From Myxococcota bacterium (GTDB taxonomy: Bacteria > Myxococcota_A > UBA9160 > SZUA-336): DNA of 48,686 bases. The position numbers were made by a program, and so were the translations under genes. Shown here piece after piece: positions 7,945 to 16,566 of this stretch (position 1 is its first letter; every line of letters begins with the position of its first letter). Where the stretch lies: NCBI GenBank assembly GCA_035498015.1, contig DATKAO010000097.1:1-48686 (forward strand). The letters run 5' to 3'. The notes beneath the pieces are model-generated. The model ran no database searches, had not been told where the DNA came from, and was given only the letters and a program-made list of their open reading frames with translations.

Positions 7945-10644
7945 TCACTGCGCGGCGCAGGCGGGTCCTTCGCAGGCCAGCGGGCAGGCGGCGCAGGTCG
8001 GGCCCGGCGGCCGAGCCGACAGGATCTTGAACACGTCGAGGTCGCCCTCGTCGATCGTCCCGGTCCCCGACTCGTCGAGGTCGTAGATCGCGCAGCTCAT
8101 GTCGGCGTGCAGCCCGCAGGTCGAGCCGTCGACGGGCTTTCCGAGCGAGACGCGCAGCGACGCGGTGTCCTTGGCCGAGACGTTCGTCGAGAGGCTCTCG
8201 AACTGGCCGTCGCAGCGGTTGCCGAAGCCGTCGCCGTCGTCGTCGCGCTGGCCGCCGGTCAGCGTGGCCCACGGGTGGGTCGCGCGGAAGTCCGCGTCCA
8301 CACGTGGGTTCGGGATCATCGGGCAGTTGTCGCAGGCGTCGCCCACGCCGTCCTGGTCCCAGTCTTCCTGGCCGGGGTTGGCCACGGTCGGGCAGTTGTC
8401 CTCGAGCACGTCGACGCGGTCGCCGTCGGGGTCGCGTTCGGGCGGAAGCCCGTAGTCGATCCAGGTGGAGACGAGCGACGCGCCCCCGATGTCGGGCATG
8501 AGCGCGAGCCGCGGCATCCACACGTCGGGCTCGCCCGACAGCATGCGCGCCACGAGCACGCTCCGGCTCGACTGGAACGGGTGGATGCGCACGCCGCCGG
8601 GCACGCCGAGGTCACCCTGAGTCGCGGCCACGAACAGCGTGTGGGTGGCGGCGAGCGGCGTGTCGAAGCGCAGGTCCATCCCGCCTGGCGCGGGCGCGCC
8701 CGGCGCGTGACAGCTCGCGCAGTTCACGTCGAGGTAGGTGCGCGCGCGGCGATCGATCGTGACTCCGCGTTCGCCCGGCGGGTTGAAGTGGTCGTAGCTC
8801 TCGCCGGGGCCGATCGGCTGGTCGAACAAGCCCAGGCACGCGAAGCGGTCGAGCTGGTTGGCCCCCGAGCCGTCGCTGCCCTCGCGGTTGAGCTGGCGCG
8901 TGCGCACGCCCAGCGCGCGCCCGCCGGCCTGTGTGTGACACGACGCGCACTCGGACTGCAGCGGGTAGTACCAGTCGATGGTGACCGGCCCGTAGCCCAC
9001 GTCGATCTCGTAGGTGTAGGTGAGTGACCCGGTGATCAGGTAGGCCGCGGTCTGGTCCGGGATCCACCAGTAGGTGTAGCCGCGCCAGCCCGTGGTCTGG
9101 CGCACCGAGATGCGCGTCTCGACGTGGCGTGAGCCGGTCGAGGTGGGCAGGTCGAATTGCTGCACCAACGCCGTGCCGACCGGGAGGTCCCAGTCACCGG
9201 TGGGCGTGAAGCCGATCTGCGAGGTCCCCGGCAGCGCGAGCCAGCGGCGCGTGCTGGCGAAGCTGTTCCAGCCGGGCGCGTTCACCTCGTAGGCCAGCAC
9301 GCCAGGCGCGGCCGAGAGCGAGGCGAAGTCGCTGAACAGCCCCGTGTCGGCCAAGGTCTGGGGCACGTTGGGGTCGAGCTCGCCGCCCGCGGAAGTGACT
9401 CGCAGGAGCTTGCCCGCGCTGCGGTCCACCAGCAGGAGCTCGCCCGCCCGGTCCTCGGCGAAGGCGGCGACGCCCGCGTGACTGGCGATCTGCTTCGGCG
9501 TGCCGCTGGCGACGTCGAGCGCCCAGACGCGGCCGTTCGCGAAGTCGGCGTACAGGTAGTGCCCGTAGAGCTCCGGCATCTGCGCGCCGCGGTAGACCGC
9601 GCCGCCCGTGACGCTCATGCCGCCGCCCGCGCCGTGCGGATAGGCGAGCACGGGCGCAGTGAGTCCCGGCGCCCCGCAGCCCGCGCCGCTGGCGTTGCTG
9701 GTGCCTTCGCACAGCTTCCAGCCGAAGTTCTGCCCGCCCGGCGAGCCGACCGAGATGCGGTCGATCTCCTCCGCGCGCGAGCTGCCCACGTCGCCCAGCC
9801 AGAGGTCGCCGGTGAGGCGGTCGAACGAGAAGCGGCGCGGGTTCTGCAGCCCGTAGGCGAAGATCTCGCCGCGCACCGGGACCATCGAGGCGAACGGGTT
9901 GTCGCCCGGCACCTGGTAGGGCAGCGGGCCGTGCACGTCGATGCGCAACAGCTTGCCCAAGAGGTTGGTCAGCGTCTGGGCGTTGTTCTGCGGGTCACTC
10001 GTGCCCCCGCCGTCGCCGCTCGCGATCCACAGCATGCCGTCGGGGCCGAAGGCGATCTGCCCGGCGCGGTGGTTGGCGAACGGCTGCTCGATCTGCAGCA
10101 CGGTCTGGCCGCTGTCGGGGTCGACCGCCAGCGTGTCTCCGTCGAGCGCGCGGAAGCGCACCACGCGCGTGCAGGCGTGCGCGGTGCCGCACGACTCACT
10201 CGGCAGCGAGTAATTCACGTACAGGTAGCCGTTGCTCGCGAAGTCGGGATCGAACGCGAGCCCGAGCACGCCGTCCTCGCCGCCGACCTGCGCGGCGTCC
10301 CAGCTCGGCCCGGCCGCGGACAAGTCGACCAGCACGTCGCTGCCCATCGCGAACGAGTCGTCGTCGAACACCAGGATCCGGCCGCCCTGCTCGGCGACCG
10401 CGATGCGGTCGAGCTCGCCGGGCACCGGCACCGCCAGCACGGGCATGTCGAACTCGAGGAAGGGGAACGCGTCGACCAGCACGGGCGCGGAGCCATCGAT
10501 CGGGAACGCGTGCCCGGCGAAGGGGACGCGCGTCTCGGGACCGCAGGCCGTCTGCGCGTGCGCGCGCGCGGCGGCAAGCGACGCGCAGGAGAGCGCCAGG
10601 CAGAGTGCAGCCCGGCGCGGGCTGAACGGGATCGAGCGGGTCAT
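7945..10644 (-). CDS. PQQ sugar dehydrogenase / di-heme cytochrome c / TSP3-dockerin-like fusion
   Basis: An 899-residue exported protein (signal peptide ending ARAHAQ). Residues about 40-420 are a six-bladed glucose/sorbosone dehydrogenase (GSDH) domain: LAFDPDFASNGYLYVNYS, FGPDGMLWIASGDGG, FAYGLQNPRRFSFD. Residues about 430-730 hold two CASCH haem c motifs (near 566-570 and 642-646) in a context like the SO2930/HNE_0200 cytochromes. Then come thrombospondin type 3-like repeats rich in DxDxDG (about 735-815) and a dockerin or EF-hand-like segment (DLDESGTGTIDEGDLDVF, about 855-872). Likely role: periplasmic or surface oxidation of a sugar with internal electron transfer to haem. ATG 10644 was chosen over an upstream GTG because it leads straight into the signal peptide. 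Confidence 0.85.
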   Translation of the reverse strand: MTRSIPFSPRRAALCLALSCASLAAARAHAQTACGPETRVPFAGHAFPIDGSAPVLVDAFPFLEFDMPVLAVPVPGELDRIAVAEQGGRILVFDDDSFAMGSDVLVDLSAAGPSWDAAQVGGEDGVLGLAFDPDFASNGYLYVNYSLPSESCGTAHACTRVVRFRALDGDTLAVDPDSGQTVLQIEQPFANHRAGQIAFGPDGMLWIASGDGGGTSDPQNNAQTLTNLLGKLLRIDVHGPLPYQVPGDNPFASMVPVRGEIFAYGLQNPRRFSFDRLTGDLWLGDVGSSRAEEIDRISVGSPGGQNFGWKLCEGTSNASGAGCGAPGLTAPVLAYPHGAGGGMSVTGGAVYRGAQMPELYGHYLYADFANGRVWALDVASGTPKQIASHAGVAAFAEDRAGELLLVDRSAGKLLRVTSAGGELDPNVPQTLADTGLFSDFASLSAAPGVLAYEVNAPGWNSFASTRRWLALPGTSQIGFTPTGDWDLPVGTALVQQFDLPTSTGSRHVETRISVRQTTGWRGYTYWWIPDQTAAYLITGSLTYTYEIDVGYGPVTIDWYYPLQSECASCHTQAGGRALGVRTRQLNREGSDGSGANQLDRFACLGLFDQPIGPGESYDHFNPPGERGVTIDRRARTYLDVNCASCHAPGAPAPGGMDLRFDTPLAATHTLFVAATQGDLGVPGGVRIHPFQSSRSVLVARMLSGEPDVWMPRLALMPDIGGASLVSTWIDYGLPPERDPDGDRVDVLEDNCPTVANPGQEDWDQDGVGDACDNCPMIPNPRVDADFRATHPWATLTGGQRDDDGDGFGNRCDGQFESLSTNVSAKDTASLRVSLGKPVDGSTCGLHADMSCAIYDLDESGTGTIDEGDLDVFKILSARPPGPTCAACPLACEGPACAAQ

Positions 10645-10752
10645 GGGTTGGCTCCCCCAGCCTCCGCATGCCGTTTCGGAGCAACAGCCATGCGCATGAG
10701 TGACCCGGCGCACACAGTGCAACTCCACGCGTGCTTTGCATCACGCAGCGGC

Positions 10753-10771
10753 GGCGGGTCAGAATCCCGCC
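10753..10771. promoter_or_regulatory. Perfect inverted repeat over a putative -10 of the first esterase
   Basis: GGCGGG (10753-10758) and CCCGCC (10766-10771) flank TCAGAAT, which includes CAGAAT, a four-of-six -10 match. It is followed by a 23-base stretch with AGGGAGGAGG before ATG 10794. The repeat could be an operator, or a hairpin in the leader if transcription starts further up. The 149-base divergent spacer has no other strong signal. Confidence 0.3.
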
Positions 10772-10793
10772 CGCAGGGAGGAGGCATCCCACG

Positions 10794-12335
10794 ATGACGA
10801 TCGCCAGCACGAGGCAGGGCCGGGTCCAGGGCGAAGCGCGCGACGGTCTCTCGATCTTCCGCGGCATTCCCTTTGCCGCGCCGCCGGTGGGCGCGCTGCG
10901 CTGGCGCGCGCCGGAGCCCGCGGCGCCGTGGTCGGGCGTGCGCGACTGCACGGCGTTCGGCGCGTGCGCCCCGCAGAACGTGGTTGCGCTCGACATGCTC
11001 GAGGCGTTCAAGATCCTCGAGCCGCAGAGCGAGGACTGCCTGTTCCTGAACGTGTGGACGCCCGGCGTCGACGCGCGCCGGCGGCCCGTGATGGTGTGGA
11101 TCCACGGTGGCGCGTTCACGATCGGCTCGGGCGCGCAGTCGATCTACGACGGCGCGCCGCTGGCCAAACGCGGCGACGTGGTGGTCGTGACCGTGAACTA
11201 CCGGCTCGGGCCGCTGGGCTTCCTGCGACTCACCGAGCTCACCGGCGGGCGCATTCCCGCGACCGGCAACGAGGGCATGCTCGATCAGCTGGCCGCGCTC
11301 GAGTGGGTGCGCGACAACATCGCGGCGTTCGGCGGCGATCCCGAGAACGTGACCATCTTCGGCGAGTCTGCCGGCGGCATGAGCGTGGGCACGCTGCTCG
11401 GCCTGCCGCGCGCGCGCGGCCTGTTCCACAAGGCGATCCCGCAGAGCGGCGCGTGCAGCACCGCGGCCACGCGCGACGCCGCGAACTTCGTGGCGGAGCG
11501 CTACCTGTCGCATCTCGGTGTCGGCAGCGATCCCGAGTCACTCCGCAAGGTGACTGCTGCGCAGCTGCTCGCGGCCAGCGCGGCGCTAGCGGGCCCGCCC
11601 GGCACGCCCAACGAGGAGGTCGGCGGCCTGCCGTTCCAGCCCGTGGTCGACGGCGAGATCCAGCCGCGGCGCGCGATCGACTCGGTCGCAGGCGGCTCGG
11701 CGGCCGGCGTACCGCTCCTGGTGGGCACCACGCTCGAAGAGTGGAAGCTCTTCCTGCCCGCCGACCCCACGAACTTCGGGCTGAGCGACGCGCAGCTCGC
11801 GCGCCGTTGTGACCGCCGGCTCGGCGCGGCCGGGCGCGGCGTGGTCGAGACCTACCAGAAGGCGCGCAGCGAGCGCGGCCAGCCCGCGACGCCGCAGGAG
11901 CTGTGGGGCGCGATCGAGACCGACCGCATCTTCCGCATGCCCGCGCTGAAGCTCGCCGAGTCCCAGGCGCGGCACGAGCCGCGCGTCTTCAACTACCTGT
12001 TCACCTGGTCCTCGCCGATGCTGGGCGGAATGCTCGGCTCCTGCCACGCGCTCGAGCTCGGCTTCGTGTTCGGTACGCACCGCAACCCCGGCGTGTCGGA
12101 CTTCTCGGGCACGGGCCCGCAGGCAGACGCCCTCTCCGAGCACATGATGGACGCGTGGCTCGCCTTCGCGCGCACCGGCGACCCGTCGACCGCGTCGGCG
12201 GGCGCGTTCCCGCGCTACGGAGCCGAGCGGCACACGCGCATCTTCGGCGCCGAAACCAAGAACGCCGCCGCACCGTACGACGAGGAGCGCCGCGCCTGGG
12301 AGCGCGTCGCCGATGCGGCGATCGGGGCGCCCTGA
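10794..12335 (+). CDS. Type-B carboxylesterase (first of tandem pair)
   Basis: A 513-residue alpha/beta hydrolase of the carboxylesterase type B family, which hydrolyses ester bonds of xenobiotics or lipids. The oxyanion segment is VWIHGGAFTIGSG (about 101-113), the nucleophile elbow is GESAGG with Ser192, and the acid is probably the Glu in TTLEEWK. The histidine lies in GSCHALELGFVFGT, the family's usual context. No signal peptide, so it is probably cytoplasmic. ATG 10794 has a strong AGGGAGGAGG about 10 bases upstream. The next gene encodes a close relative 27 bases downstream. It is divergent from the PQQ/cytochrome fusion gene. Confidence 0.92.
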   Translation: MTIASTRQGRVQGEARDGLSIFRGIPFAAPPVGALRWRAPEPAAPWSGVRDCTAFGACAPQNVVALDMLEAFKILEPQSEDCLFLNVWTPGVDARRRPVMVWIHGGAFTIGSGAQSIYDGAPLAKRGDVVVVTVNYRLGPLGFLRLTELTGGRIPATGNEGMLDQLAALEWVRDNIAAFGGDPENVTIFGESAGGMSVGTLLGLPRARGLFHKAIPQSGACSTAATRDAANFVAERYLSHLGVGSDPESLRKVTAAQLLAASAALAGPPGTPNEEVGGLPFQPVVDGEIQPRRAIDSVAGGSAAGVPLLVGTTLEEWKLFLPADPTNFGLSDAQLARRCDRRLGAAGRGVVETYQKARSERGQPATPQELWGAIETDRIFRMPALKLAESQARHEPRVFNYLFTWSSPMLGGMLGSCHALELGFVFGTHRNPGVSDFSGTGPQADALSEHMMDAWLAFARTGDPSTASAGAFPRYGAERHTRIFGAETKNAAAPYDEERRAWERVADAAIGAP

Positions 12336-12362
12336 GCGCGGAGTGACTGGCGGAGGTTGGCC

Positions 12363-13862
12363 ATGGGCGTAGTCGTCGACACGGTCTCGGGAAAGCTAAA
12401 GGGCGAGCGGCGGGGCGGGCACGAGCGCTTCCTCGGCATTCCGTTCGCCGCGGCGCCGGTGGGCGAGCGGCGCTGGCGCGCGCCGCAGCCCGCGCCGCTG
12501 TGGTCGCGCACGCGGCCGGCGCTCGCGTTCGGCGCGTCGGCGCCCCAGCCGCCCAGCGCGCTCCCGGGTATGGCCGTCGGCCCGCAGGACGAAGACTGCC
12601 TGTATCTCAACGTGTTCACGCCGCGCGCGGACGGCGCGCGCCGGCCCGTGCTGTTCTGGATCCACGGCGGCGGCTTCACCACCGGCGGGGCTGCGCAGGC
12701 CATGTACGACGGCGGCCGGCTCGCCGAGCGCGGCGACGTGGTGGTCGTGACCATCAACTACCGGCTCGGGTCGTTGGGCTATCTGCACCTGCCGGGCTGC
12801 GACGCCAACCTGGGCCAGCTCGACCAGATCGCGGCGCTGGAATGGACGCGCGACAACATCCGCGCGTTCGGCGGCGACCCCGACCAGGTCACGATCTTCG
12901 GCGAGAGCGCCGGCGGCATGGCCGTCGCGACCCTGCTCGGCATGCCGGGCGCACGCGGCTTGTTCCGGGGCGCGATCGCGCAGAGCGGCGCCGCGCAGAA
13001 CGTGCACACGCGCGCGAGCGCGGCCGAAGTCACTGCCGCGGTGCTGGCCGAGCTCGGCCAGTCGGTGCCGGAGCTCGCCAAGCTGCGCGAGCTGCCCGTG
13101 AGCGCGCTGATCGAGGCGCAGAAGAAGGTGACTGCGGCGCGGCGCGCCGAGCTCGAGCTCGCGTTCTGCCCCACGGTCGACCCGGCCACGCTGCCCAAGC
13201 CACCGCTCGACGCCGTGCGCGAGGGCGCCGCGTCCGGAGTGGCGCTCCTGGTCGGCAGCAACCGCGACGAGATCAAGCTGTTCCGATTGGGCGTCGCCGA
13301 GTCGGCCAGCCTGTCGCCCGAGTCACTCTTGAAGCGGGTGCGCGGCACGCTGGGCGCGGTGCGCGCCGACCCGGCGCGGGCCGAAGCGCTGGTCGACACC
13401 TACCGCGCGGCGCGCGCAGGCCGCGCCTCCGTGGAGCCGGGCGAGCTCCTCGACGCGATCCAGTCCGACCGCACCTTCCGCATTCCGGCGATCCGGCTGG
13501 CCGAGGCGCAGCGGCGCAACGAGGCGCGCACCTACATGTACTTCTTCACCTGGGAGTCACCGGCGCGGCGGGGCACGCTCGGCGCGTGTCACGCTCTCGA
13601 GCTGCCCTTCGTGTTCGGCACGCTCGACGCCCCGACCATGGACCGCTTCGCGGGCAAAGGCCCGGAGGCCGACGCGCTGTCGGCGCAGATGATGGACGCC
13701 TGGATCGCCTTCGCCCGCGCCGGCGAGCCGACACACGGTGGTGTCTCCCACTGGCCGGCCTACGATACGCGCACACGGGCGACGCTCGTGTTCGATCGCG
13801 AATGTCAGCTGGTCCACGCGCCGCTCGACGCAGAGCGCGCCGCGTGGGAAGGGATTCTCTAG
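12363..13862 (+). CDS. Type-B carboxylesterase (second of tandem pair)
   Basis: A 499-residue paralogue of the preceding esterase. It has FWIHGGGFTTGG (about 99-109), GESAGG with Ser182, VGSNRDEIKLF holding the probable acidic residue, and GACHALELPFVFGT with the catalytic His. Long stretches match its neighbour in order, for example RAFGGDP and MMDAWIAFARAGEPT, so a local duplication followed by divergence is likely. ATG 12363 has GGAGG 6 bases upstream; a TTG six bases earlier overlaps that signal and is less likely. The 191 bases after it, before the sigma factor gene, contain no recognisable gene. Confidence 0.92.
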   Translation: MGVVVDTVSGKLKGERRGGHERFLGIPFAAAPVGERRWRAPQPAPLWSRTRPALAFGASAPQPPSALPGMAVGPQDEDCLYLNVFTPRADGARRPVLFWIHGGGFTTGGAAQAMYDGGRLAERGDVVVVTINYRLGSLGYLHLPGCDANLGQLDQIAALEWTRDNIRAFGGDPDQVTIFGESAGGMAVATLLGMPGARGLFRGAIAQSGAAQNVHTRASAAEVTAAVLAELGQSVPELAKLRELPVSALIEAQKKVTAARRAELELAFCPTVDPATLPKPPLDAVREGAASGVALLVGSNRDEIKLFRLGVAESASLSPESLLKRVRGTLGAVRADPARAEALVDTYRAARAGRASVEPGELLDAIQSDRTFRIPAIRLAEAQRRNEARTYMYFFTWESPARRGTLGACHALELPFVFGTLDAPTMDRFAGKGPEADALSAQMMDAWIAFARAGEPTHGGVSHWPAYDTRTRATLVFDRECQLVHAPLDAERAAWEGIL

Positions 13863-14053
13863 AGGCGCGAGGCGCAGGCGCGCACTCGCCGGCCACGACC
13901 GCCGCCCAAATCTGACCGAGCGGTGTAAGCTCTCGGCTCGAAATCCGTGCCCTCGGCCCGCGACGTAGGGAGTCACGGAGGTCGGGGTCGGAGCCGGACT
14001 CGTGGGCTGGCGTGGCTGGCAGGGCGTCTGTACTGCGGGCGGAGCGAGATCGG

Positions 14054-14641
14054 GTGGCGGAAACCCGCGACGACCTGACCCTGATGGAGCTCGTGGCGCG
14101 GCGCGACGCCGGCGCGCTGGACGGGCTCTACCTCCGGCACGCATCCCTGATCTTCGCGTTGTGTCTGCGGATCCTGCGCAATCACGCAGAGGCCGAGGAA
14201 GTCTTGCAAGAGGTCTTCTGGGAGCTCTGGCGCTCGAGTAGCCGCTACGCCGCCGAACGCGGCAGCGCCCGGGTGTATCTCGTGCAGCTGGCGCGCAGCC
14301 GCTCGCTCGACCGCGTGCGCCTGCGCCGGCGCCGCGAGGCGCTGCTGGCCGAGGCCGGCGGCCCGTCGGTCGTGGCCTCGGCGCTGGGCGGCGACGGCCG
14401 CGAAGTGAGCGCGCTGGCGTCGGCGCTCTCCGGCGAGCAGCACCGCCAGGTGCGCGCGGCCATGTGCGAGCTCTCGGAGCCGGAGCGCCATGCGCTCACG
14501 CTCTCGTTCTTCGACGGACTGTCTCATGCGGAGATCGCTGCTCAGCTGGGCGAGCCGCTCGGCACGGTGAAGACCCGCATCCGGCGCGCGCTCCTGCGCC
14601 TGCGCCACGCGCTCGTGACTCCCGGCGGAGGTGTGCCGTGA
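14054..14641 (+). CDS. ECF-type RNA polymerase sigma factor
   Basis: A 195-residue sigma-70 family protein with regions 2 and 4 only. Region 2 is visible as LYLRHASLIFALCLRILRN followed by HAEAEEVLQEVFWELWR. Region 4 is LSEPERHALTLSFFDGLSH plus the helix-turn-helix AEIAAQLGEPLGTVKTRIRR. It directs RNA polymerase to a small regulon and is held by the anti-sigma factor encoded next, with which it overlaps by GTGA. GTG 14054 was preferred because GGAG lies 9 bases before it; GTG 14012 in the same frame would add 14 residues. The upstream 13863-14053 interval has a TAAGCT hexamer (13925-13930) that could be a distant -10. Confidence 0.9.
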   Translation: MAETRDDLTLMELVARRDAGALDGLYLRHASLIFALCLRILRNHAEAEEVLQEVFWELWRSSSRYAAERGSARVYLVQLARSRSLDRVRLRRRREALLAEAGGPSVVASALGGDGREVSALASALSGEQHRQVRAAMCELSEPERHALTLSFFDGLSHAEIAAQLGEPLGTVKTRIRRALLRLRHALVTPGGGVP

Positions 14642-15396
14642 CTTGCGAAGAGCGGCGCGAGCTCGTGTTCCTCTACGCGGCCGGCGAGCTCGAAGGCGCC
14701 GAGCGCGACGAGCTGCGCGCTCACCTGGCGGACGGCTGCCCGCGCTGCCTGGGCGCGCTCGCCGAGTCCGAGGCCGCGATCACGCGGCTCGCGGCCTCGG
14801 AGCTCGCGCCCGTGACTCCGCCCGAGAGCGTGCGGCGCGCGCTGTCGGCGCGCATTGCGCTCGAGAGCCGCATGCTGGAGCCGCAGCAGTCAGTCGCCGC
14901 GCCGCCGCCGCGCCGGCGCATGCGCACGGCGCTCGCGGCAGGTCTCGCGGCCGCGGCCGCGGCGGCCGTGGTGCTGGCCGCAACGGAGCTCCGCCTGCGC
15001 GGCGCCGAGCGCGACGCCGACACCCGGCACGCGGCGCTCGAGCTGATCGGCTCGCCGTACATGCGCGCGATCGAGCTCTCCGGGCCCGCGCTCGGCTTCC
15101 AGGGCCACGGCCACCTGTACTGGGACTATCACAGCGGCGGCTGCTACCTGCGCGCCACGCAGGTGCGCGCGCCCGAGCCCGGCAAGGTCTACGTGCTGTG
15201 GTTCACCGATGCCGACGGCGCGCCGCTGCGCGGCGGCGTGCTCCAGCTGGCGCGCGACGGCGAAGCCACGCTCCTCACCGAGATGCCGCGCCAGATCGAC
15301 GTGACCGGCGAAGTCATGGTCACGGCCGAGAAGGACCCGCGCGTCGAGCAGCCCAGCGCCGACGCCGTGCTGCACGGCGAGCTCCAGCACTTCTAA
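14638..15396 (+). CDS. Anti-sigma factor (zinc-finger-like N-terminus, RskA-type C-terminus)
   Basis: A 252-residue single-pass membrane protein. The N-terminal part has H-x4-C-x2-C (HLADGCPRC, about residues 31-39), one residue longer between His and Cys than the usual HxxxCxxC ZAS motif, so zinc binding is uncertain. A hydrophobic Ala-rich segment (about 99-118) is the membrane span. The remainder (about 135-252), including LYWDYHSGGCYLRATQV and GKVYVLWFTDADG, resembles the RskA C-terminal domain outside the membrane. Role: sequester the ECF sigma factor encoded immediately upstream. GTG 14638 shares GTGA with the sigma stop and has GGAGGT 5 bases before it. Confidence 0.85.
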   Translation: MTCEERRELVFLYAAGELEGAERDELRAHLADGCPRCLGALAESEAAITRLAASELAPVTPPESVRRALSARIALESRMLEPQQSVAAPPPRRRMRTALAAGLAAAAAAAVVLAATELRLRGAERDADTRHAALELIGSPYMRAIELSGPALGFQGHGHLYWDYHSGGCYLRATQVRAPEPGKVYVLWFTDADGAPLRGGVLQLARDGEATLLTEMPRQIDVTGEVMVTAEKDPRVEQPSADAVLHGELQHF

Positions 15397-15489
15397 TTCA
15401 GCGGGTCGTTGCGCCTTGGATCCGCCCCGGCCGGCGTGGTCTACTCTCGGCGCGGTCGGGCGTCCGTTCGCCAGAGCGCTGGGGAACCG

Positions 15490-16566
15490 ATGAATGGTTG
15501 GACGGACGGATCGATCCTGCTGACGGGCGCCACGGGCCTGCTCGGCGCCGAGCTCCTGCCTCGTCTGCTCACGGCCGCGCCCGAGGCGCGCGTGCACTGC
15601 CTGGTGCGCGCGCGCGACCGCGCACAGCTCGCGCTGCGCGCGTCGGAGCTCGTGGCGGGTGCGGGGCTGTCGGCGGAGCTGGCCGAGCGCGTGCGCGTGC
15701 ATGCCGGCGACATGCGCGCGGACGGCCTGGGCCTCGAGGCGCCCGCGCGCGCGGCGCTGGCACGCGAGGTGCGCGCCGTGGTGCACGCCGCCGCCAGCAC
15801 GCGCTTCGACCTCGACCTGGCCGACGCGCGCGCGATCAACGTGACCGGCACGCGCCACGTGCTGGCGTTCGCGCGCGAGGCCGGCGCTCGGCTCCACCAC
15901 GTCTCGACGGCCTACGTGGTCGGCGACCGCCAGGGCGGCTTCCACAACGCCTACGAACAGAGCAAGCTCGAGTCCGAAGAGCTCGTGCGCGCCGCCGCGC
16001 GCGACCTACACACCACGGTGTACAGGCCCAGCATCATCGTGGGCGACTCGCAGAGCGGCCGCACGCCGCACTTCCGCGTGCTCTACGACCCCTTCAAGTG
16101 GGTGATCTACGGCAAGACGAGTCTCTTGCCCTGCCGGCCCGAGGTGCGGATCGACGTGGTGCCGGTCGACTGGGTGTGCGACGCGCTGCTGGCGCTGGGC
16201 GAGCGCTCGACCGGGTCGGGCGCGACTTACCTGCTCGCGGCCGGCGCGGCGCGCTCGCTGTCGATCGGCGAGATCCTCGCGCGCTCCGAGCCGATCGTGA
16301 ACGGCTGGCTGGCCGCGCACGGGCAGCCGACCGTGCCCGTGCCGCGCATCGTGTCGCCCGACGCCGCGACCCCGGAGCTGGCCCAGCTGTTCGCAGCCGG
16401 CGCGGCGGTCATGCGCACGCACCTGCCCTACATGCTCGACGAGCTCCTGTTCGACGATGCGGCGACCGAGGCGGCGCTGGCTGACTCGCCCCGCTGCCCG
16501 CCGCTCGCGGAGTATCTGGCGGCGATCCTCGGCTACGCGCTCGAGCGGCGCTTCGGGTTGCCGTAG
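15490..16566 (+). CDS. Extended SDR / NAD-binding_4 (thioester-reductase-like) protein
   Basis: A 358-residue Rossmann-fold protein. The nucleotide-binding loop is GATGLLGAE (about 13-21), and the catalytic residues are the serine in HHVSTAY and Y155-x3-K159 (YEQSK). The fold and VHAAASTRFD fit the NAD_binding_4 branch, which contains fatty acyl-CoA reductases, male-sterility proteins and the reductase domains of carboxylic acid reductases. It is a stand-alone domain, so a lipid-aldehyde or sterol-like substrate is only a guess. ATG 15490 follows GGGGAA. TACTCT at 15442-15447 may be its -10. Its TAG shares one base with the GTG of the RND gene. Confidence 0.8.
   Translation: MNGWTDGSILLTGATGLLGAELLPRLLTAAPEARVHCLVRARDRAQLALRASELVAGAGLSAELAERVRVHAGDMRADGLGLEAPARAALAREVRAVVHAAASTRFDLDLADARAINVTGTRHVLAFAREAGARLHHVSTAYVVGDRQGGFHNAYEQSKLESEELVRAAARDLHTTVYRPSIIVGDSQSGRTPHFRVLYDPFKWVIYGKTSLLPCRPEVRIDVVPVDWVCDALLALGERSTGSGATYLLAAGAARSLSIGEILARSEPIVNGWLAAHGQPTVPVPRIVSPDAATPELAQLFAAGAAVMRTHLPYMLDELLFDDAATEAALADSPRCPPLAEYLAAILGYALERRFGLP

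Noticed and set aside
10645-10728. N-terminal extension of the PQQ/cytochrome fusion protein
   Set aside because: The added residues are Cys-rich and unlike a signal peptide; ATG 10644 leads directly into one.
10753-10771. tRNA-like T-arm (stem with seven-base loop TCAGAAT)
   Set aside because: No acceptor stem, anticodon arm or D-arm can be folded around it; it is kept only as an inverted repeat near a promoter.
13863-14053. Small gene between the esterases and the sigma factor
   Set aside because: No frame there has a start, a ribosome-binding site and a plausible protein; it most likely holds the sigma gene's promoter region.
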